From positions 682,001 to 746,000 of the forward strand of contig JAXDJV010000002.1 of NCBI GenBank assembly GCA_034667465.1: a stretch of 64,000 nucleotides of DNA, in the 5' to 3' direction. Both the position numbers and the translations under genes were made by a program. Below are positions 19,229 to 27,762 of the stretch, piece after piece. Every line of letters starts with the position of its first letter. Within the stretch, counting starts at the first letter, position 1. A model generated the notes under the pieces. It ran no database searches, was not told the origin of the DNA, and was given only the letters and a program-made list of their open reading frames with translations. The DNA comes from JAOBAU01 sp034667465. GTDB lineage: Bacteria; Acidobacteriota; Thermoanaerobaculia; Gp7-AA8.

Positions 19229-20310
19229 GATGATTCCTGTGGATGCGAGAAGCCGGCCGCCGCCGCGGCGGCGAGCGCGAGCCAGACCACCCAGCCGAAA
19301 ACGACGAGCGCGGTCGTCGTGGCGTCGGGCGTGTCGGAGTTCGCGAAGAACCACGGCAGTCCGCCAGACCAGTGCGTATAGACGGTGAAGAGAAAGAGCC
19401 CCGTGCTTGCGTGCACCGCGAAGCGGATCAGCCGCGGCGCGAAGAACGGGAGAAACGCGAGCGGCCAGAGCAAATACTGCACGCCGAAGCCGGCGCCGAG
19501 GACGAGCAGCGCGGTGAAGACCAGTCCGCAGGCGGCGAGGAGCGTGATGCGGTTCCGTGCGAAGAGCATCGTGATCGCGGCGACCGCGGCGAGCACGACG
19601 ATGGTATTCATCGCGCGGAAGAAACGCTCCGCGTTCGTCGCGCCGGCGAAGTGCAGCATCGAGACGATGCCCCACCAGTTGCCGACGCTTTTGTAGAGGA
19701 AGGTGTTGCGCAACACGGCGATGCCGCCGATTGCGGCCGGGACGCCGAAGAGCAGCGCCATCATCGCCGTCCACGCCGCGCCGAATCTCGCCGCATGCTT
19801 GCGTGCGCCGATGAGAAAGATCGGCAGGAGCAGCAGCGGCACGACTTTCACGCCGGTCGCGAGTGCGAGCACAGCGCCGCTCGACGCGTATCGTTCGCGC
19901 GCGAGAAGCAGCGCCGCGAGGAGCACGAACGCGATCATCGACGGATCGGAGTTGCAGTGGAAGCCGCTGATCATGATCGCGGCCGGCGACAGAAAGTACG
20001 CCAGCGCTGTTTCACGCTTCGCGAGCAGCGCGAGGCAGGCCAGCGAGACGAGATCGGCGAGCGTCTGCACGAAGCGGAAGAGATCACCGAACGCGATCGC
20101 TCGACGATCGAGCAGCACGCTCGCTCCGACGGCCAGCGGCGGATCGTTCATGAACGGCGAATGCGCGTATGCGTTCGCGACGCCGAAACGTTCGGCGAGA
20201 TGCGCCCACGTTGTTTTGTAAATGACGTCGCTCGTGCCGAACGTCGTGGCGGTGAGCCAGAACCGCAGCGCAAGGCCGAGCGCGATGGCGGCGAAAAAGA
20301 AAGGTGTCAT
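19225..20310 (-). CDS. Multi-pass membrane glycosyltransferase (GT87/mannosyltransferase-like)
   Basis: From ATG 20310 the product has 361 residues and about nine to ten hydrophobic helices. The first is FFFAAIALGLALRFWL. The first extracytoplasmic loop carries HSPFMNDPPLAVG, the acidic site typical of GT-C enzymes that use polyprenyl-phosphate sugars. LLFGVPAAIGG and VLGAGFGVQYLLWPLAFLPFF are later helices. The longer open frame to 20406 would begin with HPERSEGSG, the translated palindrome, and is rejected. The chosen ATG is itself the end of that palindrome (GGGATGAC). The stop overlaps the next gene by four bases. Confidence 0.8.
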   Translation of the reverse strand: MTPFFFAAIALGLALRFWLTATTFGTSDVIYKTTWAHLAERFGVANAYAHSPFMNDPPLAVGASVLLDRRAIAFGDLFRFVQTLADLVSLACLALLAKRETALAYFLSPAAIMISGFHCNSDPSMIAFVLLAALLLARERYASSGAVLALATGVKVVPLLLLPIFLIGARKHAARFGAAWTAMMALLFGVPAAIGGIAVLRNTFLYKSVGNWWGIVSMLHFAGATNAERFFRAMNTIVVLAAVAAITMLFARNRITLLAACGLVFTALLVLGAGFGVQYLLWPLAFLPFFAPRLIRFAVHASTGLFLFTVYTHWSGGLPWFFANSDTPDATTTALVVFGWVVWLALAAAAAAGFSHPQESS

Positions 20311-20399
20311 CCCGAGCGTAGCGAGGGATCCGGGAGGGCGGGGCGCGCCGCCGTTGCTCAGCCCCGCCCGCCCGGATCCTTCGCTACGCTCAGGATGAC
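20306..20399. repeat. HPERSEGSG-type palindrome
   Basis: GTCATCCCGAGCGTAGCGAG at the left, CTTCGCTACGCTCAGGATGAC at the right with one arm mismatch pattern, and a GC-rich centre. Nearly perfect inverted arms of about 30 bases. It lies between the glycosyltransferase and the gene at 20403, and its left end contains the glycosyltransferase ATG. Confidence 0.9.
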
Positions 20400-20402
20400 G
20401 TT

Positions 20403-22253
20403 TCACGACGGTCTCTGAATCGCTTCGAGCAGTTGCGGCGGGAAGTCGCGCAGCTCGAAGTATTCGCTCTCCAGCTCTTCGATCTGGAAACGATCGAGGC
20501 CGGAGTTCGACAGGAAATCGGTCCGCAGCTGTGCGTTCTGCTCGTCGATGATTCGCGGCAGCAGCTGATTGATGTAGAACGCCTCGAGGCGGATCTTCGT
20601 GATCACCTCTTCGAGCAGCGGCTCGCCGATGACGTCCTGCAATTCCTTGAGCGCTTCATCGTGCGTGATCTCTCCACGAATCTCGCGGCGGAACGTCTCG
20701 CGCCCTTCGGGCGTGTTGAGCTCGAGATAAAAGTTCGCCATCCGCCGCCGCGCGAGGCGATAGACGGCGAAGTAGCCGCGCTCGTTGCGATTGAGCTCGG
20801 AGATCGACTGCGTCACGTCGGCCAGCGACGCTTCGTTGTTCTGAATCGAGATCAGGCCGAGCGTCAGCGAGTACAGCTTCTTCTTGCCGTAGCTGAGCGC
20901 GTAGTCGTTGGCGATGATCGGCTCGATGAAGAGCGACTGAAAGAGTCCGCGCTGCAGCCCTTCGAAGACCTGCATGTTGCCGATCAGCGAGCGGACCTGT
21001 TCCTGCGACAGCTCGACGTCGTCCATGAACGCGAGTTTGTTGACGAGCGTCGTGGTGTGATCGATGCGATCGAAGAGCGTGATCAGTTCGCCGAATGATT
21101 CGAGCCGTTCGAAATCTTCTTCGTCGCGGCCGATCTCATCGATCAGCCGTCCCGTATCGAGCAGCAGCTCTTCGAACGTCTGATCGCGATTCGCCGCCGC
21201 CTTCTGCTTGTTCTCCATCAGCTGCACGAGATCGAGCGACGAGAGTTTGCGCGTGATGTTCTTGCCGAGCAGAAAGCCGACGAGGATCTCTCGCGTCGAC
21301 TGGATGTAATCCGGTTCCTCCTCGGCTGTCACGACTCGCGTGCGATCCTGGAGCACGATCTCTTCGAGCGTGTCGAAGATCGAGAGGGGCACTTCATTGC
21401 GCAGCGAGAGCGTGCGCAAACGCATCAGCCGCGCGCGCGCCGAGGCGCCGATCGAAGCGCCGGCGCACGAGGCGAGCACGCGCTTGTACTCATCGATGAG
21501 CGACTGATTGTCTTTGTGGTGATAGATGACGTCGATCTGGATGCGCTCGCGCTGATACGGCTCGATGCGGCCGACGTCGTCCGCTTCGGGGACGTTCTCC
21601 GGAATGTTGCCGATGGCGCGCGTGTCGGCGTAAGCGTCGCGGCAAAGTTCGTACAGCCGCTGATGCGCACGATGCACGAGGCGGATCAGGACGATCGTCG
21701 ATTCCGGTTCGGCCAGCGCTTCGAGCACCTCGTGCGTAAGCGCGAGGAAATTGCCGCGACCGACTTTCATCGATCGTTTCAGCAGCTTGCCGACTGATTT
21801 GAGCGTCGCCGCCTGGCGATCTTCGACATCGCGATAGCGTTTGCGATCGTCGATGAAGAAGAAGTAGTTCGCGACCGCGTTTCCCTGGAGGAAGAGATTG
21901 TCGAACGTCTCGAAGCCTTCCGTGTTCGGAGTGAAGCGCAGCTCGTGACTGGTTTGATCGGCGGTGGCGCCGAAGAGGACGAGCCGGTTCAGCACTTCGT
22001 CGTTGAGCAGATCGCCGACGGGAAAGTGTCCGCCGAACATGTACTCGCCGAAGATCCCGCCGTTGCCGCGAAAGCGAACGCCTTCCGGATTGAGGACGAC
22101 TTCGGACGTGCCGCCGAAGTAGCGGACGACATCGCCGCGGCCGGTGTTGATCTGCTCGAAGAAGAAACGTTTGTCGACGTCAGGGCCGGCGATCGCCGCG
22201 AAGTATTCGATCGCGTTGCCGATGAAACCCTGGTGCACGATCGCGCGGATCAC
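20403..22253 (-). CDS. Large cytoplasmic protein of unknown function
   Basis: A 616-residue protein with no signal peptide or membrane helix. It starts IRAIVHQGFIGNAIEYFAAIAGP and is mostly helical and acidic from residue 240 on (LIDEIGRDEEDFERLESFGE, FELRDFPPQLLEAIQ). The N-terminal third has a beta-rich stretch with YFGGTSEVVLNPEGVRF and FGEYMFGGHF. It resembles the uncharacterised TIGR04442 group in its opening, but I am unsure. The start is GTG 22253, with TAAAGT six bases upstream and no Shine-Dalgarno sequence. That hexamer straddles the edge of a palindrome. The 3' end abuts another palindrome. Confidence 0.75.
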   Translation of the reverse strand: MIRAIVHQGFIGNAIEYFAAIAGPDVDKRFFFEQINTGRGDVVRYFGGTSEVVLNPEGVRFRGNGGIFGEYMFGGHFPVGDLLNDEVLNRLVLFGATADQTSHELRFTPNTEGFETFDNLFLQGNAVANYFFFIDDRKRYRDVEDRQAATLKSVGKLLKRSMKVGRGNFLALTHEVLEALAEPESTIVLIRLVHRAHQRLYELCRDAYADTRAIGNIPENVPEADDVGRIEPYQRERIQIDVIYHHKDNQSLIDEYKRVLASCAGASIGASARARLMRLRTLSLRNEVPLSIFDTLEEIVLQDRTRVVTAEEEPDYIQSTREILVGFLLGKNITRKLSSLDLVQLMENKQKAAANRDQTFEELLLDTGRLIDEIGRDEEDFERLESFGELITLFDRIDHTTTLVNKLAFMDDVELSQEQVRSLIGNMQVFEGLQRGLFQSLFIEPIIANDYALSYGKKKLYSLTLGLISIQNNEASLADVTQSISELNRNERGYFAVYRLARRRMANFYLELNTPEGRETFRREIRGEITHDEALKELQDVIGEPLLEEVITKIRLEAFYINQLLPRIIDEQNAQLRTDFLSNSGLDRFQIEELESEYFELRDFPPQLLEAIQRPS

Positions 22254-22259
22254 GGTGTC

Positions 22260-22265
22260 ACTTTA
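22260..22265 (-). promoter_or_regulatory. -10 element TAAAGT at a palindrome edge
   Basis: On the minus strand TAAAGT is six bases before GTG 22253. Four of its six bases belong to the terminal bases of the palindrome 22262-22379. Confidence 0.4.
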
Positions 22266-22379
22266 CCCTGAGCGTAGCGAAGGGTCTCCGGTCCGTCAGC
22301 TGCGGCGTACACCTCGCGCGCGACTCGTGGCACGCACCCGGCTGACGGACCGGAGACCCTTCGCTCCGCTCAGGGTAAA
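22262..22379. repeat. Palindrome, variant with GTCCGTCAGC arms
   Basis: Inverted arms of 39 bases (22262-22300 and 22341-22379) begin TTTACCCTGAGCGTAGCGAA and end CGCTCAGGGTAAA, with one mismatch (TAGC/GGAGC region), around a 40-base centre. The outer half matches the HPERSEGSG family; the inner half is different. It lies between xerC and the unknown gene. Confidence 0.9.
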
Positions 22380-22391
22380 CCTCTGAAAGCC

Positions 22392-23294
22392 TCAAGCCCG
22401 CGGGTGCGACTTCTTGTAAACCGCGATCAGCTGCCAGTCGTTCAAGTGCGTGTACTTCTGCGTCGTCGACAGCGACGCGTGTCCCAGCAGTTCCTGAATC
22501 CCGCGCAGATCCGCTCCCGCATTCAACAGGTGCGTAGCGAACGAATGGCGCATCGTGTGGGGCGAGATGCCGGCTCGCAGCGCGGCGTCGTGCACGTAGC
22601 CATCGAACAGCCGCCGCACGCTGCGGGTCGTGATCCGTTCGCCGCGATAGTTGACGAAGAGGGCCTGTTCTTCCGGATCTTTGATGAGATCCGCGCGCAC
22701 GCTCAGGTAGTCGCGAATCGCGCTCTCCGCTTTTGAGCCGAAGGGAACGATCCGTTCCTTCGATCCTTTGCCGCGCACTTTCACGAGCTTTGCGCGAAGC
22801 TCGATGTCGTCGAGATCGATTCCGACCAGCTCACTGATGCGCAGTCCCGACGCGTAGAGCAGTTCCAGCCACGCGCGGTCGCGCACGCCGAGCGGCTTTT
22901 CGAGCACCGCCTGTTCGAGCAGCAGCGCGACGTCGGCCGGCTGCATGACCGCCGGCAGGTGCTTCTCGCGCTTCGGCGTCGCGACGGTGCGCGCCGGGTT
23001 GGCTTCGACGACTCCCTCCCGCATCAGGTACTTGAAAAACGACCGCAGCGCGGAGAGATGACGAGCCGTCGATGCGCGGGCGAGCTTTCGTCGCGCGAGG
23101 TGCGCGAGGTACGAACGGACGGTGAGGTGATCGACCTTGCGCAGATCGAGCTGGTCGCGCGCCATCGTGAAGTAGTCGTTGCAGAGGAAGGCGACGAACG
23201 ACTCGAGATCGTCGCGATAGGCGCTGATCGTATTCACGGAAACGTTCCGTTCGTAGGTCAGGTAGTCGAGGAAATCGCCGATTTCACTTCGCAC
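22392..23294 (-). CDS. xerC: Tyrosine recombinase XerC/XerD
   Basis: A 300-residue site-specific recombinase that resolves chromosome dimers. The N-terminal SAM-like domain (FLDYLTYERNVSVNTISAYRDDL) is followed by the catalytic domain with all active residues: Arg in ASGLRISELVG, Lys in KVRGKGSKERIVPF, HxxR in ISPHTMRHSFATHLL, His in LGHASLSTTQKYTH and the nucleophilic Tyr in the same segment. Length is standard. The start is GTG 23294 with TACACT six bases upstream. It is divergent from gcvT. Whether it is XerC or XerD cannot be told from one gene. Confidence 0.94.
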   Translation of the reverse strand: MRSEIGDFLDYLTYERNVSVNTISAYRDDLESFVAFLCNDYFTMARDQLDLRKVDHLTVRSYLAHLARRKLARASTARHLSALRSFFKYLMREGVVEANPARTVATPKREKHLPAVMQPADVALLLEQAVLEKPLGVRDRAWLELLYASGLRISELVGIDLDDIELRAKLVKVRGKGSKERIVPFGSKAESAIRDYLSVRADLIKDPEEQALFVNYRGERITTRSVRRLFDGYVHDAALRAGISPHTMRHSFATHLLNAGADLRGIQELLGHASLSTTQKYTHLNDWQLIAVYKKSHPRA

Positions 23295-23300
23295 CGATTG

Positions 23301-23306
23301 AGTGTA
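23301..23306 (-). promoter_or_regulatory. -10 element TACACT of xerC
   Basis: On the minus strand TACACT is six bases before GTG 23294; no Shine-Dalgarno sequence is present. Confidence 0.45.
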
Positions 23307-23332
23307 CCGCTCCGTTCGCGGACCGCTTGTGC

Positions 23333-23338
23333 TACGTT
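23333..23338 (+). promoter_or_regulatory. -10 element TACGTT of the gcv operon
   Basis: TACGTT is six bases before ATG 23345 (spacer TCGCCG). It faces the xerC -10 across 26 bases. Confidence 0.4.
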
Positions 23339-23344
23339 TCGCCG

Positions 23345-24436
23345 ATGGCTGACGAGAACCTGAAGAAAACCCCGTTGAACGCGCTTGAAAAAGAGCTCGG
23401 CGGCAAAATGGTCGACTTCGGCGGCTGGGAGCTGCCGGTGCAGTTCGGCGGCATCCTCGAAGAGCATGCGGCCGTGCGCGAGCGCGTCGGAATCTTCGAC
23501 GTGTCGCACATGGGCGAGCTCACCGTCCGCGGCACCGGCGCGCTCGAACTGCTGCAGCGCGCGACCTGCAACGACGTCTCGAAACTCGAGGACGGACGCG
23601 CGCAATACAACGGTCTGCTTTATCCGACCGGCGGCTTCGTCGACGACATCCTCATCTACCGCAATTCGATCGACGACTACTTCGTCGTCGTCAACGCTTC
23701 GAACAGCGACAAGGACTATGAGTGGATTGCCGATCTCGCGAAGGGTGCCGACGTCGAAGTGAAGAACGTCAGCGCCGATTACGCGCAGCTCGCGCTGCAG
23801 GGTCCGAACGCTGAACGTCTTTTGCAGCCGATGACGGACGTTGCTCTCTCTCCCATCAAGTACTACCGATTCGCGACCGGCACCGTCGATGGCGCGCCGG
23901 CGATCGTCTCGCGCACCGGCTACACCGGCGAGGACGGTTTCGAGGTTTACGTCGCACCGGAGCACGCGCCGCGCATCATGAAAAAGATGATCGACGCCGG
24001 CGCTGCGCCGTGCGGACTCGGCGCGCGCGACACGCTGCGTCTCGAAGCGAAGATGGCGTTGTACGGCAACGACATCGATCACTCGACGACGCCGCTCGAA
24101 GCGGATCTCGGCTGGATCGTAAAGATCGAAAAGGGCGACTTCATGGGCCGCGATGTGCTCGAGCGTGAAAAAGCGGAGGGGCCGAGCCGCAAGCTCGTCG
24201 GATTCGAGATGATCGATCGTGGAATCGGCCGTCACGGCTACCCGATCGTCGATGGCGGTCAGGAGATCGGCGTCGTCACCAGCGGCACCCATTCACCGAC
24301 ATTGAAAAAAGCGATCGGCCTCGCGTATCTTCCGCTCGACAAGTCGGCGCCCGGCACTGAATTTCAGGTGTTGATCCGCGGTAAAGAAACCCGCGCTCGC
24401 GTCGTACCGACCCCGTTCTACAAGCGCCCGAAATGA
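23345..24436 (+). CDS. gcvT: Glycine cleavage system T protein (aminomethyltransferase)
   Basis: A 363-residue tetrahydrofolate-dependent enzyme that releases ammonia and methylene-THF from the aminomethyl-lipoyl arm of GcvH. Hallmarks are KMVDFGGWELPVQF near residue 20, FDVSHMGELTVRG near 55, the substrate region ALQGPNAERLL near 155 and SRTGYTGEDGFEVYV near 190. The end has GVVTSGTHSPTLKKAIGLAY. The start MADENLKK at 23345 is preferred over the GTG/TTG-type extension from 23327. It is the first gene of the operon gcvT-gcvH-gcvPA-gcvPB. Confidence 0.96.
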   Translation: MADENLKKTPLNALEKELGGKMVDFGGWELPVQFGGILEEHAAVRERVGIFDVSHMGELTVRGTGALELLQRATCNDVSKLEDGRAQYNGLLYPTGGFVDDILIYRNSIDDYFVVVNASNSDKDYEWIADLAKGADVEVKNVSADYAQLALQGPNAERLLQPMTDVALSPIKYYRFATGTVDGAPAIVSRTGYTGEDGFEVYVAPEHAPRIMKKMIDAGAAPCGLGARDTLRLEAKMALYGNDIDHSTTPLEADLGWIVKIEKGDFMGRDVLEREKAEGPSRKLVGFEMIDRGIGRHGYPIVDGGQEIGVVTSGTHSPTLKKAIGLAYLPLDKSAPGTEFQVLIRGKETRARVVPTPFYKRPK

Positions 24437-24446
24437 GGAGCATGCA

Positions 24447-24845
24447 ATGACGACGACCGCGCCGGAAGACAACAGATACGCAAAGAGCCACGAGTACGTG
24501 CACGTCGACGGCAACGTCGGCACGATCGGCATCACCGAATACGCGCAGAAGGAGCTCGGCGACGTCGTATTCATCGAGCTGCCGACTGTCGGAGCGCAGC
24601 TCGAAGCGACCGATGAACTGGGCTCGATCGAATCGGTGAAAGCCGTCTCGGAGCTCTTCTCGCCCGTGTCGGGTGAAGTGGTCGAAGTCAACGAGCTGCT
24701 GCGCGACAAGCCGGAGCTCGTGAACACCGATCCGTACGGCGACGGCTGGATGATTCGCATCAAACTCAGCGACCCGACTGAGGTTGATGAGCTGATGACC
24801 GCCGAGGAGTACGAGGAATACATCGAAACCGAATCGGGCCACTGA
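24447..24845 (+). CDS. gcvH: Glycine cleavage system H protein
   Basis: A 132-residue lipoyl carrier shuttling the aminomethyl group between the P and T proteins. The lipoylated lysine is Lys65 in GSIESVKAVSEL; the family features ITEYAQKELGDVVFIELP and YGDGWMIRIKLSDP are present. It begins 10 bases after gcvT, with GAGGAGCA upstream of the ATG, and ends two bases before the gcvPA start. Length is typical. Confidence 0.96.
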   Translation: MTTTAPEDNRYAKSHEYVHVDGNVGTIGITEYAQKELGDVVFIELPTVGAQLEATDELGSIESVKAVSELFSPVSGEVVEVNELLRDKPELVNTDPYGDGWMIRIKLSDPTEVDELMTAEEYEEYIETESGH

Positions 24846-24847
24846 CT

Positions 24848-26245
24848 TTGACGAATCTTCCGGATCCTCTCGCGACGCAACATCGATACATCCCCAACGC
24901 CGGCGAAGACGTTCGCGAGATGCTCGCGGTCGTCGGCGTCGACTCCATCGATCGTCTCTTCGATTCGATTCCCGCCGACGTCAAGCTCGATCGCCTGCTG
25001 AACGTCGAAGGTCCGTGGTCGGAGATCGAATCGCGCCGCTGGTTTCGCAGCGTCGCCTCGCGCAACGTCACGGCCGTCGATCACCTCTCATTCCTGGGCG
25101 GCGGCGCATACGCGCACTATCAGCCGGCGTGCATCGATCAGCTGCTGCTGCGCGCGGAGTTCCTCACTTCGTACACGCCGTATCAGCCCGAGGTTTCGCA
25201 GGGAACGCTGCAGTCGATCTTCGAGTATCAGACGCACCAGTGCATGCTCACCGGTCTCGATGTCGCGAACGCGTCGATGTACGACGGTTCGACGGCGCTC
25301 GTCGAAGCGGTGCTGCTCGCCGAGCGGATGACGAAGAACCGGACGAAGGTCGTCATCGCGAAGTCGGTCCATCCCGAATACACCTCGACGCTGCGCACCT
25401 ACATTCAAAACCTCGGCATCGAAGTCGTCGAAGTTCCGTGGGGCGCGGACGGCCGCATCAACACCGAGGCGCTGCGCGAAGCGTGCGACGCAAACACGTT
25501 CGCGGTCGCCGTGCAGTCGCCGAACTTCCTCGGCGTCATCGAAGACTACGACTCGATCGCGCAGGTGGCGGATGGCTGCGGCGCGACGAAAATCGCGGTC
25601 GTCGCGGAAGCAACGTCGTTCGGCATTCTCACGCCGCCCGGCGCGCACGGATTCGACATCTGCGTCGGTGAAGGTCAGGCGTGGGGCATCGCAACGCAGT
25701 ATGGCGGACCGTACGTCGGCTTCATGGTCGTGCGCGACGCGCTCAAACGTCACATGCCGGGACGCCTCGTCGGCGAAACGGTCGACGTCGACGGCAGGCG
25801 CGCGTACGTGCTGACGCTCGCCACGCGCGAGCAGCACATCCGCCGCGGCAAAGCGACGTCGAACATTTGCACGAACGAAGCACTGATCGCGCTTGCCGCG
25901 AATATGTATCTGTCGCTGATGGGCAAGGAAGGGCTGCGTGAAGTCGCGCAGCAGTGCCTCCACAAAGCGGCGTATCTGCGCCATCGCCTCAGCGAGATTG
26001 CATCGGTGCTGCTGCCGTTCAGCGGTCCGGTCTACAACGAGTTCGTCATCCGGACGCCGTTCCCGGCCGTCGAGATCCTTCGCGATCTAGAGCACTCGAA
26101 AATTCTCGGCGGTCTGGCGCTCGGCGATTTCGTCGAAGGTCATGACAACGACATCCTCATCGCCGTCACCGAGCTGCATACGAAAGAGCATCTCGACCAA
26201 CTCGTCAGCGCGATCAGCGTGGCGATCTCGCGGGAGCGTCGCTAA
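24848..26245 (+). CDS. gcvPA: Glycine dehydrogenase (decarboxylating) subunit 1
   Basis: A 465-residue N-terminal half of the P protein, as found in organisms with split glycine decarboxylase. It lacks the PLP-binding lysine, which is in GcvPB. Conserved stretches are SFLGGGAYAHYQPACIDQLL near 80, FLTSYTPYQPEVSQGTLQ, QTHQCMLTGLDVANASMYDG and TREQHIRRGKATSNICTNEAL. The start is TTG 24848, two bases after the gcvH stop; no ATG fits. Its last base overlaps the gcvPB ATG. With GcvPB it forms a heterotetramer. Confidence 0.95.
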   Translation: MTNLPDPLATQHRYIPNAGEDVREMLAVVGVDSIDRLFDSIPADVKLDRLLNVEGPWSEIESRRWFRSVASRNVTAVDHLSFLGGGAYAHYQPACIDQLLLRAEFLTSYTPYQPEVSQGTLQSIFEYQTHQCMLTGLDVANASMYDGSTALVEAVLLAERMTKNRTKVVIAKSVHPEYTSTLRTYIQNLGIEVVEVPWGADGRINTEALREACDANTFAVAVQSPNFLGVIEDYDSIAQVADGCGATKIAVVAEATSFGILTPPGAHGFDICVGEGQAWGIATQYGGPYVGFMVVRDALKRHMPGRLVGETVDVDGRRAYVLTLATREQHIRRGKATSNICTNEALIALAANMYLSLMGKEGLREVAQQCLHKAAYLRHRLSEIASVLLPFSGPVYNEFVIRTPFPAVEILRDLEHSKILGGLALGDFVEGHDNDILIAVTELHTKEHLDQLVSAISVAISRERR

Positions 26246-27714
26246 TGGCCGATCCATCGATGATGAATCGCGAAGGTCTCATTTTCGAACGCTCGAAGAA
26301 AGGGCGTCGCGGCTATCAATTGCCGGCGCTCGACGTTCCGGAGCAGCTCGATGCGTTGCCGCAGTCGCTCACGCGCGGCGTGATCGAGGATGAAGTCGAA
26401 GTCTCCGAGGTCGACGTCATTCGGCACTTCACGCGGCTGTCGAAGATGAACGTGTCGATCGACGCGGGTCTCTATCCGCTCGGCTCGTGCACGATGAAAC
26501 ACAATCCGCGGCTCAACGAAGAGATCGCGCGCACGCCCGGCTTTGCGCTTTCGCATCCGCTGCAGGCCGAGCATCAGGTGCAGGGAAATCTCGAGCTGCT
26601 GTGGAATCTCGAGCAGACGCTGAAAGAGATTTTCGGACTGCCGCGCGTGACGCTGCAGCCGGTCGCCGGAGCGCACGGCGAGCTGACCGGCATTCTGATG
26701 GTGCACAAGGCGCTGTCGAAGTCCGGCAACGCGCGCAAGTACATCCTCATCCCCGATTCGGCGCACGGAACGAATCCGGCGTCGGCGCACTTTGCCGGTT
26801 ACGAGATCAAAGAGCTGAAGTCGAATGCGCGTGGTGTCGTCGACATCGACGTGCTCGCGCAGGCGGTGACGGAAGACGTCGCCGCGCTGATGATCACGGT
26901 TCCGAACACGCTCGGCGTGTTCGAGTCGGACATTCGCAAGATGGCCGACATCCTTCACGCGAAGGGTGCGTATCTCTACTGCGACGGTGCGAACCTCAAC
27001 TCGTTCGTCGGCGTGGCGCGGCCCGGCGACATGGGCATCGACGTCATTCACTCGAACCTGCACAAGACCTTCTCGACGCCGCATGGCGGCGGTGGTCCTG
27101 GCGCCGGTCCGGTCGGCGTGTCGGAGTCGCTGATTCCGTATCTGCCGACGCCGACGATCGAGCGTCGCGAAGACGGGACGTTCTATCTCGATGATTCGCA
27201 TCCCGATTCGATCGGCCGCGTGCGCGCGTTCAACGGCAACTTCGGCGTGCTCGTTCGCGCGCTCACGTACATGCGCTCGATGGGTCCGGACGGTATGCGC
27301 CGGATCGCGCAGCTGGCGGTGCTCAATGCGAACTACATTCGCGCGCGGCTGAAAGGTGCGTATCACCTTCCGTACGACGCGCCGTCGCTGCACGAAGTCG
27401 TCTTCAGCGACAAGAACCAGCTCCCGCACGACGTCCACACACTCGACATCGCCAAGCGGCTGATGGATTACGGATTCCATCCGCCGACGATCTACTTCCC
27501 GCTCATCGTCGCCGGCGCGCTGATGATCGAGCCGACCGAATCCGAGCCGAAGGAAGAGCTGGACGCTTTCTGCGACGCCATGCTCGCCATCGCGAAGGAA
27601 GCGGAAGAGCGTCCGGAGCTCGTGCGCAGCGCACCGCACACGACGCCGGTGCGGAGGCTCGACGAAGCACGGGCGGCAAGGCAGCCGGTGCTTCGCTGGA
27701 AAAAACAGGACTGA
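26245..27714 (+). CDS. gcvPB: Glycine dehydrogenase (decarboxylating) subunit 2
   Basis: A 489-residue PLP-containing half of glycine decarboxylase. The cofactor lysine lies in VIHSNLHKTFSTPHGGGGPG (near residue 275), followed by the glycine-rich loop typical of the family. SIDAGLYPLGSCTMKHNPR near residue 75 and PDSAHGTNPASA near 170 also match. The ATG overlaps the gcvPA stop by one base. The stop codon lies inside a short inverted repeat (27707-27738), so the terminal QD may come from the repeat. Confidence 0.96.
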   Translation: MADPSMMNREGLIFERSKKGRRGYQLPALDVPEQLDALPQSLTRGVIEDEVEVSEVDVIRHFTRLSKMNVSIDAGLYPLGSCTMKHNPRLNEEIARTPGFALSHPLQAEHQVQGNLELLWNLEQTLKEIFGLPRVTLQPVAGAHGELTGILMVHKALSKSGNARKYILIPDSAHGTNPASAHFAGYEIKELKSNARGVVDIDVLAQAVTEDVAALMITVPNTLGVFESDIRKMADILHAKGAYLYCDGANLNSFVGVARPGDMGIDVIHSNLHKTFSTPHGGGGPGAGPVGVSESLIPYLPTPTIERREDGTFYLDDSHPDSIGRVRAFNGNFGVLVRALTYMRSMGPDGMRRIAQLAVLNANYIRARLKGAYHLPYDAPSLHEVVFSDKNQLPHDVHTLDIAKRLMDYGFHPPTIYFPLIVAGALMIEPTESEPKEELDAFCDAMLAIAKEAEERPELVRSAPHTTPVRRLDEARAARQPVLRWKKQD

Positions 27715-27738
27715 GGACTGCACTCAGCACTCAGTCCT
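27707..27738. repeat. CTGAGTGC-type inverted repeat, short copy
   Basis: AGGACTGAG at 27707-27715 and CTCAGTCCT at 27730-27738 flank GACTGCACTCAGCA. It shares its unit with the elements at 39015 and 44482. It contains the gcvPB stop codon. Confidence 0.7.
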
Positions 27739-27749
27739 GATCCTTGCAT

Positions 27750-27755
27750 TAGACT
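27750..27755 (+). promoter_or_regulatory. -10 element TAGACT of the AI-2E gene
   Basis: TAGACT ends seven bases before ATG 27763 (spacer CAAATCA), with no Shine-Dalgarno sequence. Confidence 0.45.
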
Positions 27756-27762
27756 CAAATCA

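Noticed and set aside
17378..19381. 667-residue plus-strand frame antisense to the DUF255 gene
   Set aside because: The opposite strand encodes a complete, motif-bearing DUF255 protein; the plus frame has no recognisable feature.
20310..20406. N-terminal extension HPERSEGSG... of the membrane glycosyltransferase (and a similar one on prmC at 31160-31195)
   Set aside because: It is the translation of a dispersed palindrome, not part of the protein.
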